NCBI GenBank assembly: GCA_963668605.1
Contig: OY764903.1
Span: forward strand, 5,022,001 to 5,086,000
Length of the DNA: 64,000 bases
From: G963668605 sp963668605
Lineage (GTDB): Bacteria; Acidobacteriota; Terriglobia; Bryobacterales; Bryobacteraceae
Direction: 5' to 3'
Positions 42,123 to 50,347 of this stretch are shown one piece after another (within the stretch, counting starts at the first letter, position 1; every line of letters begins with the position of its first letter). Both the position numbers and the translations under genes were made by a program. The notes below the pieces were generated by a model that worked only from the letters and a program-made list of their open reading frames with translations, searched no databases and was not told the DNA's origin.

Positions 42123-42515
42123 TCAGCGGCGAGCAGGCCGTCGAGCGCAGTTTTTTTTGACGTCTGCGGGTGCGCCTTGACGCAATTCGAGATCGCAGAG
42201 CTGTTCTGAGACCGTGGTCAACTGCTGCACCAAGCGCCGGAAGCGATGGTATTCCTGCAATTGCAGGCGGGTGCGGTCCACGGCGGGGCCGGCGGGAATG
42301 ATCCGCGTTACCGTCTTGCCAGCAATGGGATGGGTCAGCGAATACGAAGGGCCATGACCTTGGGAACCCTTCTTGGCGCAATGGCAAGTCGGCTTGCCGC
42401 ATTTACGATACCGGGGTACGAGCGAACCCGGACGCATGTCGCCGACCTGAGCAAGTTCGGCTTTGAGTTGATCGCGTTGCAGGCGAAGAGCATTGAGATC
42501 GAGAGAAGTGGGCAC
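42123..42515 (-). CDS. DUF6788-like IS passenger ORF, upstream half of the transposase
   Basis: 130 residues. LKAELAQVGDMRPGSLVPRY and KCGKPTCHCAKKG (a CxxxxCxC pair) followed by GHGPSYSLT identify the DUF6788-type protein that precedes ISKra4-like transposases. The last residues (KNCARRPARR) are read in a different frame from the transposase; a one-base loss in the A8 run would join the two. A decayed copy of the same protein lies at 4842-5398. The role is probably DNA binding or transposase assembly. Confidence 0.8.
   Translation of the reverse strand: MPTSLDLNALRLQRDQLKAELAQVGDMRPGSLVPRYRKCGKPTCHCAKKGSQGHGPSYSLTHPIAGKTVTRIIPAGPAVDRTRLQLQEYHRFRRLVQQLTTVSEQLCDLELRQGAPADVKKNCARRPARR
42151..42158 (-). 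other. A8 slippery run joining the two IS frames
   Basis: The IS mRNA reads GTC-A8-CTGCGC at the overlap of the two frames. Loss of one A (or gain of two) by polymerase slippage gives ...V-K-K-T-A-L-D-G-L..., a continuous fusion. The relic at 5172-5398 has A7 at the equivalent place and reads K-K-T-A in one frame. A single-base mutation that inactivated the element is the alternative. Confidence 0.6.
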
Positions 42516-42609
42516 GATTCACCTGACAGCATTATACGCTGTCAGTATAATGGCGGCAACAACCTCCCAGTGCGCTTTCGCTCTGGGCATCACTCTGGTG
42601 TCGTGCACC

Positions 42610-42620
42610 CTCCTCCCGCG
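42610..42620 (+). repeat. Direct repeat (right) flanking the insertion sequence
   Basis: CTCCTCCCGCG, identical to 40767-40777, directly abutting the right inverted repeat of the IS. Confidence 0.8.
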
Positions 42621-42676
42621 GCAGATTCGACATGAGTCGCAGTATTTGCTATATTTATGATAGAGGAAGACTTGAC

Positions 42677-42922
42677 ATGGCAGCTAAGCCAGCTTATGCG
42701 ACCGGTGCGCAGGTGGAGCATGGGAAATTCGGTCTCGGCACCGTCCTGTCCTGTAACGACGAGCACGTCGTTATCAAATTTGATGAACTGGGCGAGAAGA
42801 AATTCGTTGCCTCCATGGTGCTTCCGAACCTGAAAAAGAGTGATCGCACGCCCCCGCCGGAGAAACGCGGGACGCGCAAGAAGAAAGTGGTGGCCGCTCC
42901 GGTTCCCGTAGCAGCCGAGTAA
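42677..42922 (+). CDS. Small Tudor-like (UvrD/PcrA C-terminal-type) protein
   Basis: 81 residues from the ATG at 42677 (AGAGGAAG 8 bases upstream). The pattern VEHGKFGLGTVLS ... VVIKFDELGEKKFVASM ... LPNL matches the C-terminal Tudor domain of UvrD/PcrA helicases, which binds RNA polymerase. A basic tail (KRGTRKKKVVAAP) follows. There is no helicase part. It lies 52 bp upstream of purQ, where PurS of similar size is often found, but the sequence is not PurS. A stand-alone RNAP- or nucleic-acid-binding role is inferred. Confidence 0.7.
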   Translation: MAAKPAYATGAQVEHGKFGLGTVLSCNDEHVVIKFDELGEKKFVASMVLPNLKKSDRTPPPEKRGTRKKKVVAAPVPVAAE

Positions 42923-42974
42923 AGCATCCCGCAAACGCGCCGAACGCCGAACTTTGATAGACTAAAGGTCTCTC

Positions 42975-43652
42975 ATGAAGTTCGGCGTTGTTGTATTCCC
43001 AGGCAGTAATTGCGACCACGATGCGTGGTACGCGGTCTCGCATAATCTCTCGCAGAAAGCCGAGATGATCTGGCACGATTCCCCCGGTGTGGGCGATGTC
43101 GACGCGGTCATTTTGCCCGGCGGATTCTCGTATGGGGATTATCTGCGTTGCGGCGCTATCGCGAAATTTTCGCCGGTCATGCAGGCCGTGAAGAAATTCG
43201 CCGCCGATGGCGGGCAGGTCCTCGGGATCTGCAACGGCTTCCAGATTCTAGTGGAGAGCGGCCTGCTGCCGGGTGCGCTGATCCGCAATCGCAGCCTCCG
43301 TTTCGTCTGCAAGACGGTGGGGTTGGAAACGCGGACCACTGACAGCCCCTTCACAAACAAGCTCAAAAAAGGACAGATCCTGCAAGTTCCGATCGCGCAC
43401 GGGGAAGGCTGCTATATCGCCGATGACCGAACGCTCGACGAACTGGAAGCAGAAGATCGCGTCGTGTTCCGCTATGTGGACAACCCGAACGGCTCGCAGC
43501 GCGACATTGCCGGGATTCTGAACCGCGAGCGCAACGTCATGGGCCTGATGCCGCACCCGGAGCGCGCCAGCGACCCCTTGATGGGGTCGACCGATGGCCT
43601 CGCGGTCTTCGAGTCTATGCTGGTGGCCCTGGCCGGACGGCAGTGCGCCTGA
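42975..43652 (+). CDS. purQ: Phosphoribosylformylglycinamidine synthase, glutaminase subunit
   Basis: 225 residues. Class I glutamine amidotransferase: KFGVVVFPGSNCDHDAW start, LPGGFSYGDYLRCG, the nucleophile Cys in VLGICNGFQIL, and the His/Glu pair in GLMPHPERAS. It releases ammonia from glutamine for PurL in step 4 of purine synthesis. AAGG lies before the ATG. PurL follows 32 bp downstream. PurS, the third subunit of this enzyme type, is not in the window. Confidence 0.97.
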   Translation: MKFGVVVFPGSNCDHDAWYAVSHNLSQKAEMIWHDSPGVGDVDAVILPGGFSYGDYLRCGAIAKFSPVMQAVKKFAADGGQVLGICNGFQILVESGLLPGALIRNRSLRFVCKTVGLETRTTDSPFTNKLKKGQILQVPIAHGEGCYIADDRTLDELEAEDRVVFRYVDNPNGSQRDIAGILNRERNVMGLMPHPERASDPLMGSTDGLAVFESMLVALAGRQCA

Positions 43653-43684
43653 CGGAACAGTCGCGGCCGGCCGAAAGAACGGAA

Positions 43685-45907
43685 ATGAGTGTAATCACAC
43701 CCGAACTGATCGCGGCCCATCAGCTTACCGAGGCCGAGTACCAAAAAGTTGTTTCCATCCTGGGCCGCGAGCCCAGCTACACCGAACTCGGAATCTTCGG
43801 CGTGATGTGGAGCGAGCACTGCTCTTACAAGAGTTCGCGCTTGCATCTTAAGAAGTTGCCGACGCGCAGCAAACTCGTGCTGCAAGGCCCCGGCGAGAAC
43901 GCCGGAATCATCGACCTCGGCGGCGACTACGCCATCGCGTTCAAGATCGAATCGCACAACCACCCCAGTTTTATCGAACCATTTCAGGGCGCGGCCACGG
44001 GCGTCGGCGGCATTTTGCGCGACATCTTCACGATGGGCGCGCGTCCTATCGCCGTGATGGACGCCCTGCGCTTCGGCCCGCTGGACGACGTCGAGAACGG
44101 TGCACGTAACCGCCGCATCGTGAGCGGCGTGGTGGCAGGCATCGCGCACTACGGCAACTGCTTCGGAGTGCCGACGGTCGGCGGCGAGTGCGTCTTCGAA
44201 CCGGACTACAACGGCAACCCGCTGGTGAACGTGTTCGCGCTCGGCGTGTTCAAGAAGGATGAGATTTTCTACGCCAAGGCCGCGGGCGTGGGCAATCCCG
44301 TGATCTATGTCGGCGCGAAGACCGGTAAAGACGGCATCCATGGCGCGTCGATGGCGTCGGCCGAGTTTACCGAAGAATCCAAGCAGAAGCGTCCCACCGT
44401 GCAGGTGGGCGATCCGTTCATGGAGAAGCTGCTGCTCGAGGCCTGCATCGAAGCGATGAAGACCGGCGCGATCGTCGGCATACAGGACATGGGCGCCGCC
44501 GGACTCACCTGCTCCACTTGCGAGATGGGTAGCCGCGGCGAGGTGGGCATCGAGATCGATCTGAAGTACGTTCCGCAGCGCGAGACGGGCATGACGCCCT
44601 ACGAAATCATGCTCTCGGAATCGCAGGAACGCATGTTGCTGGTGGCCGACAAGGGCCGCGAGGACGAGGTCTTCCGGGTCTTCAAGAAGTGGGGCCTCGA
44701 TGCCGTGACGATCGGCGTCGTAACCGATTCCGGCAAATTGCTGGTGCGCAATCATGGCGAAATCGTAGCGGAGATTCCCAACCGCGAACTCGCCGACGAA
44801 GCTCCGCTCTATAACCGGCCCTACACCAAGCCGCTGCGCAAAGCGCCGATGGAGCCGCCCGCGTCCTGGAACGAAAAACGTGATCCCGCCGCGAGCCTGC
44901 GCGCAATCCTGACCTCTGGCGATGTGTGCTCGAAGCGTTGGATCTGGGAGCAGTACGACTATCAGGTGCGCACCAACACGCTCGAAGGTCCCGGCGGCGA
45001 CGCTGCGATCGTGCGCGTCAAAGAGACGGGCAAATCGATTGCGATGTCGCTCGACGGCAACGGGCGCTACTGCTCTCTGGACCCGCGCGAAGGCGCCAAA
45101 CTGATGGTGGCCGAGTGCTGCCGAAACATCTCCACCGTTGGCGCGTTGCCTCTGGCGGCGACCAACAATCTGAACTTCGGAAATCCCGAACGGCCCGAGA
45201 TCATGGCACAGTTGGTTGAAGCTATCGAAGGCATGGCCGAGGCCTGCACCTTTTTCGAGACGCCGATTACGGGCGGCAACGTGAGCCTGTACAACGAGAC
45301 GCTGGGCGAGCCGATTTTGCCTTCGCCTGTGCTGGGCATTGTCGGCGCGATGAAGACCGAAGCGCCGGTGGGTATCCACTTCCGTAACGCCGGCCGCGCG
45401 ATCGTTCTATTGGGCGGCGTGGGCGACGCCGACGCGGTGCGCATGGGCGGCACGCAGTTTGCCAAGGCGGTGTTGAACTCGCATTGGGGTCTGCCGCCGG
45501 CTCTCGACATGGATTACGAGAAGCGTGTACAGGCCGCGATTCGCGAAGTGGTGACCGGGGAATTGGCCGAATCCGCGCACGATTGCGCCGACGGCGGAAT
45601 AGCCGTGGCGCTGGCGGAGTGCTCCTTCAACAAGGCCGGCATCGGCGCATCGGTACAGTTCAGTTCGGAACTGCCTGCCGAGATGCTGCTGTTCCATGAA
45701 GGGCCGTCGCGCATCCTTGTCTCCACGGCGGATGCCGGCAAGGTTCTCGCCGTGGCCGCAAAGCATGGCGTCGAAGCGCTGCGGATCGGCGAAACGGCGC
45801 CGGCGGAATTGGTGATCGCAAACCAGGGTTCCGAGTTGCTGCGAGCGAATCTCGCGGCATTGAAAAACGGCTGGGAAAACGCTTTGGAGAATCTGTTGCA
45901 TGGATGA
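43685..45907 (+). CDS. purL: Phosphoribosylformylglycinamidine synthase, synthetase subunit
   Basis: 740 residues from the ATG at 43685, the small-type PurL that needs PurQ and PurS. Signatures: FGVMWSEHCSYKSSRLHLK, ESHNHPSFIEPFQGAATGVGG (written here as two motifs, ESHNHPS and GAATGVGG), GVVAGIAHYGNCFGVPT, and a C-terminal DCADGGIAVALAECSF. ATP-dependent conversion of FGAR to FGAM. The final 8 bp overlap the purF start, a coupled junction. Confidence 0.97.
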   Translation: MSVITPELIAAHQLTEAEYQKVVSILGREPSYTELGIFGVMWSEHCSYKSSRLHLKKLPTRSKLVLQGPGENAGIIDLGGDYAIAFKIESHNHPSFIEPFQGAATGVGGILRDIFTMGARPIAVMDALRFGPLDDVENGARNRRIVSGVVAGIAHYGNCFGVPTVGGECVFEPDYNGNPLVNVFALGVFKKDEIFYAKAAGVGNPVIYVGAKTGKDGIHGASMASAEFTEESKQKRPTVQVGDPFMEKLLLEACIEAMKTGAIVGIQDMGAAGLTCSTCEMGSRGEVGIEIDLKYVPQRETGMTPYEIMLSESQERMLLVADKGREDEVFRVFKKWGLDAVTIGVVTDSGKLLVRNHGEIVAEIPNRELADEAPLYNRPYTKPLRKAPMEPPASWNEKRDPAASLRAILTSGDVCSKRWIWEQYDYQVRTNTLEGPGGDAAIVRVKETGKSIAMSLDGNGRYCSLDPREGAKLMVAECCRNISTVGALPLAATNNLNFGNPERPEIMAQLVEAIEGMAEACTFFETPITGGNVSLYNETLGEPILPSPVLGIVGAMKTEAPVGIHFRNAGRAIVLLGGVGDADAVRMGGTQFAKAVLNSHWGLPPALDMDYEKRVQAAIREVVTGELAESAHDCADGGIAVALAECSFNKAGIGASVQFSSELPAEMLLFHEGPSRILVSTADAGKVLAVAAKHGVEALRIGETAPAELVIANQGSELLRANLAALKNGWENALENLLHG

Positions 45908-47327
45908 CGACCTGATCCTCGACAAGCTGCATGAGGAGTGCGGAGTGGTCGCTATCTACGGCCACCCTGAAGCGTCGAATCTCGCCTACCTGGCTCTCTA
46001 CGCCCAGCAACATCGCGGGCAGGAGAGCGCCGGCATTTCGGCCTGCGACGGCACTCTGATTCGTTCGCACAAGTCGATGGGGCACGTCGCTGACATCTTT
46101 ACGCCGGAGCGCCTGGCGCACCTGACCGGCGCGATGGCAATCGGCCACACGCGCTACTCCACGGCCGGTGACACCGTTATTCTGAACGCGCAGCCCTTCG
46201 CCGTGGATTGCAACAAAGGCCAGATCGCCGTCGCGCACAACGGCAACATCACCAACGCCGCCGAGTTGCGCGCCGACCTGGAGCGCGATGGCTCCATCTT
46301 CCAGGCGTCGAGCGATACCGAAGTGATCCTGCATCTGGTGGCGCACTCCCGCGAGCGCACACTGGCTGGCGCATTACGGGAAGCGCTGCTGCAACTGGAA
46401 GGTGCATTTTCATTAGTTTTTCTCGCGAAGGACCGCATCATTGTGGCCCGCGATCCGCACGGCTTCCGTCCGCTCGCGATGGGACAGATGGAGCTTTCCG
46501 GCGGACGTAGCTGCTACGTTTTCGCCTCCGAAACGTGCGCCTTCGATCTGATCAACGCAGTCTATCTGAACGATGTCGAACCGGGCGAGATGGTCATCGT
46601 CGGACCCGAAGGCATTACGCGCGAGCGCTTCGCCCCGAAGCGCGACCTGGCTCAATGCGTCTTTGAACACGTCTACTTTTCGAGGCCCGATTCGATCGTG
46701 TTCGGCAAGTCCGTCTACGAATCGCGCGAAAAGATGGGCCGCCTGCTGGCGCGCCAGAGTCCCGCGGATGCCGACGTGATCGTCCCCGTGCCCGACTCCG
46801 GCGTCGCCGCCGCGTTAGGTTTCGCCTCCGAATCCGGCATCCCGTTCCGCCATGGCCTGATCCGCAACCACTACGTTGGCCGCACATTTATTGAGCCTTC
46901 GCAGGCGATTCGCGATTTCGGCGTGAAGCTGAAACTCAATCCGGTGCGGCATCTGCTTGAAGGCAAGAGCGTCGTGCTGGTCGACGATTCCATCGTGCGC
47001 GGAACCACGAGCCGCAAGCTGGTGCGCATGGTGCGCAGCGCCGGGGCGCGCGAGGTGCATTTGCGCATCTCCTGTCCGCCCACCGTGTCGCCGTGCTTTT
47101 ACGGCGTCGACACGCCGACGAAAAAGGAACTGATCGCTGCGAATAACACGGTGGAGGAAATCCGCAAGTTCGTCGAGGCCGATTCTCTCGGCTACCTCTC
47201 TCTGCCTTCACTGCGCGAAGCCGTGGCCGACTACAATCACGATTATTGCTACGCCTGCTACACTGGCAACTACCCAACGGAACTCGTGAACATCGAGGAT
47301 CTGATGCAGGCGAAGAAGCACCCTTAA
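45900..47327 (+). CDS. purF: Amidophosphoribosyltransferase
   Basis: 475 residues, first committed step of purine synthesis. A short propeptide (MDDDLILDKLHEE) precedes the catalytic Cys14 of the glutaminase domain, so self-processing is expected as in Bacillus PurF. Later motifs: AYLALYAQQHRGQESAGI, the PRPP loop VVLVDDSIVRGTTSRK, and Cys residues in ETCAFDL, SCPPTVSPCFYG and YCYACYTGNYP that match the 4Fe-4S ligands of the Bacillus-type enzyme. The aminotransferase gene follows after 4 bp. Confidence 0.97.
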   Translation: MDDDLILDKLHEECGVVAIYGHPEASNLAYLALYAQQHRGQESAGISACDGTLIRSHKSMGHVADIFTPERLAHLTGAMAIGHTRYSTAGDTVILNAQPFAVDCNKGQIAVAHNGNITNAAELRADLERDGSIFQASSDTEVILHLVAHSRERTLAGALREALLQLEGAFSLVFLAKDRIIVARDPHGFRPLAMGQMELSGGRSCYVFASETCAFDLINAVYLNDVEPGEMVIVGPEGITRERFAPKRDLAQCVFEHVYFSRPDSIVFGKSVYESREKMGRLLARQSPADADVIVPVPDSGVAAALGFASESGIPFRHGLIRNHYVGRTFIEPSQAIRDFGVKLKLNPVRHLLEGKSVVLVDDSIVRGTTSRKLVRMVRSAGAREVHLRISCPPTVSPCFYGVDTPTKKELIAANNTVEEIRKFVEADSLGYLSLPSLREAVADYNHDYCYACYTGNYPTELVNIEDLMQAKKHP

Positions 47328-47331
47328 GCCT

Positions 47332-48534
47332 ATGCCCGCACAAGTGGCCGCTTCGGCGCGCGCCGTGCCGTATTCGCGCATCCGCGAACTTGCCGAACTC
47401 GCCATGTCGATGGACGAGTCGGCTGCCAACCCCAGCGAAAAAGTCCTGCGGCTCTACTTCGGCGAATCCAACCTGCCGACGCCGGACTACATCAAGCGTG
47501 CCGCCGCGCAGGCGATGGCCGACGGCTACACCTACTACACGTCGAACGCCGGACTGCTCTCCACCCGCCGCGCGATCGCCCGCTATTACCGCGAATTTCA
47601 CGACACCGCGATCGACCCGCTACGCGAGGTGGTCATCACCGGATCCGGCACGCAGGCGCTCAACGCGAGCATCCGCTCTGTGCTCGACCCGGGCGATGAA
47701 GCGCTGGTCCTGACGCCCGCCTGGCCCAACGGCGTGGCCATCGTACAGATGTGCAACGCCGTGGCGAAAGAGATCCCACACCCGCTGGCGGGTGGCCGCT
47801 ACGCGATTGATTTTGCGGCACTCGAAGCCGCCGTCACGCCGCGTACACGTCTGCTGCTTTACACCTCGCCATCGAATCCGCTTGGTTGGACTGCCAGCAT
47901 TGAGGACCAGCGCCGGTTGCTCGAATTCTCGCGCAGGCACGGCTTGTGGCTGATGGCCGACGAAGTCTATGAACGGCTCTATTATGCGGGCGAGATGGGG
48001 CGGCCTTCGCCGTCGATTCTGCGGCTGGCGACGCGCGACGATGCGCTGATCGTGGTGCAGTCGTTCTCAAAGACCTATTGCATGACAGGCTGGCGCGTCG
48101 GTTGGATTGTGGCGCGCATCGACCTGGCGGACCAGGTGCGACAGCTCAACGAGTTCATCATCATCAATGCGAACACCATTGCGCAGCGGGCGGCCGAGAC
48201 GGCGCTGCTCGACGGCGATGACGAACTGCGCGCCATGCTGGAGCGGCTGAAGGAAAATCGTGACGTGTGCCTTGAGTTGCTCGCGCAGATGCCCGGCGTC
48301 ACGATCCCGAAACCCGACGGCTCGTTCTATCTCTTTCCAAAAATCGCGGGCCTTACGAATTCTTTCGATTTCTGCCACCGCCTGCTGCTCGAAACGAAGG
48401 TCGGTCTCGCGCCCGGCGGAGCGTTCGGAAACGGCGGCGAAGGCAGCGTGCGCATCTGCTACGCGTCGGAGAGAGGCATCGTCACAGAGGCCATGCACAG
48501 GCTGGGCGCGTTTCTGTGCAAGGCCTCTTCGTAA
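47332..48534 (+). CDS. Class I/II PLP-dependent aminotransferase
   Basis: 400 residues, aspartate-aminotransferase fold. Substrate and cofactor landmarks: YTYYTSNAGLLSTRRAIA, GSGTQALNASI, TSPSNPLGW, LMADEVYERLYY, the PLP Lys in SFSKTYCMTGWRVGW, and the C-terminal Arg in GSVRICYAS. Substrate not predictable beyond an amino acid and 2-oxoacid pair. It is the last gene of the pur operon by position (4 bp after purF), perhaps supplying aspartate or glutamate, and is closed by a strong terminator. Confidence 0.9.
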   Translation: MPAQVAASARAVPYSRIRELAELAMSMDESAANPSEKVLRLYFGESNLPTPDYIKRAAAQAMADGYTYYTSNAGLLSTRRAIARYYREFHDTAIDPLREVVITGSGTQALNASIRSVLDPGDEALVLTPAWPNGVAIVQMCNAVAKEIPHPLAGGRYAIDFAALEAAVTPRTRLLLYTSPSNPLGWTASIEDQRRLLEFSRRHGLWLMADEVYERLYYAGEMGRPSPSILRLATRDDALIVVQSFSKTYCMTGWRVGWIVARIDLADQVRQLNEFIIINANTIAQRAAETALLDGDDELRAMLERLKENRDVCLELLAQMPGVTIPKPDGSFYLFPKIAGLTNSFDFCHRLLLETKVGLAPGGAFGNGGEGSVRICYASERGIVTEAMHRLGAFLCKASS

Positions 48535-48557
48535 GAGATCAGGTCCGCAAAACGAAC

Positions 48558-48598
48558 AAAGGCCGCCCGGATGGTCGTCAACCACCCGGGCGGCCTTT
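48558..48598 (+). terminator. Strong bidirectional terminator after the pur operon
   Basis: A 17-bp near-perfect stem: 48558-48574 (AAAGGCCGCCCGGATGG) pairs with 48582-48598 with one mismatch around the loop TCGTCAA. The A run at the left and T run at the right make it work in both directions, between the aminotransferase (+) and the sulfatase (-). Confidence 0.9.
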
Positions 48599-48613
48599 GA
48601 AGAGCAATTCGGG

Positions 48614-50143
48614 CTAACGGCTGCGGCCGGCGGCGCGGATCTTTTCGAGCGTGGCCATCATCTTAGCGACACGCTCCGGGTACTTGTCAGCGAGGTTATT
48701 CTTCTCGCCGATGTCATCGGTCAGATTGTACAGTTGCGGTTTGGGAGCCGCACCTGTCTCGGAGTTGGTGTTGCGCTGCAGTCTCTCTCTCGCGCTCGGT
48801 TCTATCACCTTCCAATCGCCCTCGACGAGCCCCAGAGTGCCGGAGTGCTCGACGAGAGTTTCGCGGGCCGTCTTCGAATCGCCGAGCAGCGCGGGCAGAA
48901 CGTTGAGGCTATCCGGTCCGGCCTCAGCCGGCAGCTTGCCACCAGTCAGCGCCGCGAAGGTCGAGAGCAGGTCGACCTGGCTCACCAGCGCGTTTGAAAT
49001 TGTATCCGCTTTGACGCGCCCCGGCCAGCGAACGAGGAAGGGTACGCGGGTGCCGCCGTCGAAGTTGCTGTACTTGCCGCCGCGTAGCGGGCCCGCGGGC
49101 TTATGGCTGCCGAGTTTCTCAGCCGCCTGATCCTTATAGCCGTCGTCGACGACCGGCCCATTGTCGCTCGAAAACATCACGAGTGTATTCTTATCAAGAC
49201 CGTTGCGCGCCAGACAGGCAAGCACTTCGCCGACGGACCAGTCGAGTTCGGCGATGGCGTCTCCCCGCGCTCCCATGCTAGTCTTTCCGACAAAGCGCGG
49301 ATTGGGCATGCGCGGCACATGGATGTCGTGCGTTGCAAAGTACAGGAAGAAGCGCTTGGCCTTGTTGCGATCGATGAAGGATGTGGCCTTGCCGGTCAGC
49401 ACGTCCGCGATATTTTCGTCGGTCCACAGCGCGGCTTTGCCGCCCTTCATGTAGCCGATACGACTGACGCCGTTGACGATGGCCTGGTCGTGGCCGTGGC
49501 TCGGTTTGAGCTTTGTGAGCAGTTCCGGATTGTCTTTGCCGTTGGGCTCGCCAGGAATGGGATCGGTGTAGCTGACCGTAATCGGGTCTTTAGGATCGAG
49601 ATTGGCGACGCGCTGATTCTCGACAAAAACGCAGGGGACGCGGTCGCCCGTCGCCGGGATGATGAAAGAATAGTCGAAACCGATCTCGCGCGGACCGGGC
49701 GTGATCTCTTTATTCCAATTGACGTCACCTTCGCCCAGACCGAGATGCCACTTGCCCACCACGCCCGTGGTATAGCCCTGCTGCTTGAGCATGGAAGCAA
49801 TCGTAACGCGGCCCGGCTTGACGATCAGATTTGCATTACCGGGCAGAACGCCCGTGCCCTTCTTGCGCCAGGCGTATTCGCCGGTGACCATGCTGTAGCG
49901 CGACGGCGTACAGGTCGCCGAAGTCGCGTGGGCGTGCGTGAAGCGCAAGCCAGCGCCGGCCAACTTATCCAGGTTCGGCGTCTTGACGCTCGTGGCGCCG
50001 TAGCAGCCGATGTCGCCATAGCCGGCGTCGTCTGCATAGATCAGTACGATGTTCGGTTGCGCGGGCGCAGCAGCTTGTGCCCCGGCGGCGCCGAAGGCAG
50101 CGGCGGCAGCGCCGATAGTTTTCAGAAAATCTCGTCGTTCCAT
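48614..50143 (-). CDS. Tat-exported sulfatase (arylsulfatase family)
   Basis: 509 residues. The N-terminal MERRDFLKTIGAAAAA is a twin-arginine signal. Sulfatase features: NIVLIYADDAGYGDIGCYG (metal Asp pair), the formylglycine site CTPSRYSMVTGE (Cys-type, CxPSR, about residue 79), GKWHLG, and FSSDNGP near the C-terminal part. The Cys must be converted to formylglycine by a maturase not in the window. Substrate unknown, a sulfated sugar or aryl sulfate. It is upstream of a family A repeat and not in an operon with cysN, although on the same strand. Confidence 0.93.
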   Translation of the reverse strand: MERRDFLKTIGAAAAAFGAAGAQAAAPAQPNIVLIYADDAGYGDIGCYGATSVKTPNLDKLAGAGLRFTHAHATSATCTPSRYSMVTGEYAWRKKGTGVLPGNANLIVKPGRVTIASMLKQQGYTTGVVGKWHLGLGEGDVNWNKEITPGPREIGFDYSFIIPATGDRVPCVFVENQRVANLDPKDPITVSYTDPIPGEPNGKDNPELLTKLKPSHGHDQAIVNGVSRIGYMKGGKAALWTDENIADVLTGKATSFIDRNKAKRFFLYFATHDIHVPRMPNPRFVGKTSMGARGDAIAELDWSVGEVLACLARNGLDKNTLVMFSSDNGPVVDDGYKDQAAEKLGSHKPAGPLRGGKYSNFDGGTRVPFLVRWPGRVKADTISNALVSQVDLLSTFAALTGGKLPAEAGPDSLNVLPALLGDSKTARETLVEHSGTLGLVEGDWKVIEPSARERLQRNTNSETGAAPKPQLYNLTDDIGEKNNLADKYPERVAKMMATLEKIRAAGRSR

Positions 50144-50198
50144 AGTTCCGCTCTTAGCTTATTACATCTCGGAAAGTTTCTCCCGCTTCGAGCTTTCA

Positions 50199-50293
50199 GT
50201 GCCGAGAGCGAAAGCGACCGGAGGCGGGAAAACTTCAATCCTTTGACAACCCCCGTGGTGAAATCGCAGTCTCCGGTCGCTGGCGCTCGGCAC
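50199..50293 (+). repeat. Family A inverted repeat, copy 3
   Basis: 95 bp with arms at 50199-50223 (begins GTGCCGAGAGCGAAAGCGAC) and 50271-50293 (begins CTCCGGTCGCTGGCGCTCGG). The spacer starts GGCGGGAAAACTTCAAT, nearly the same as in copy 2. It fills the gap between cysN and the sulfatase start and has no coding capacity. Confidence 0.8.
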
Positions 50294-50347
50294 TGTTATG
50301 AAGTATGGCGATCCGATTGACGCAGATGCGTTCACAGCAGCGCTTGC

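Larger units (their letters stand above)
40778..42609 (-). mobile_element. Intact ISKra4-type insertion sequence (about 1.83 kb)
   Basis: The ends are imperfect inverted repeats: 40778-40797 reads GGTGCACGACTAGAAAGTGA, and 42590-42609 on the other strand reads GGTGCACGACACCAGAGTGA (16 of 20 identical). An 11-bp direct repeat abuts both ends. Inside are two minus-strand frames, a DUF6788-like ORF then an ISKra4-type transposase, with an A8 run at the junction. The element lies between the sensor kinase start and a small Tudor-like gene, and removing it with one repeat copy restores a plain intergenic sequence, so no gene was broken. Well-matched ends and duplicates indicate a recent insertion. 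Confidence 0.88.

Noticed and set aside
42677..42922. PurS by size and position next to purQ
   Set aside because: The sequence shows a VEHGKFGLGTV Tudor pattern and basic tail, not the PurS fold.
49103..50320. Plus-strand frame opposite the sulfatase
   Set aside because: Shadow; the sulfatase has Tat signal, CxPSR and metal motifs.
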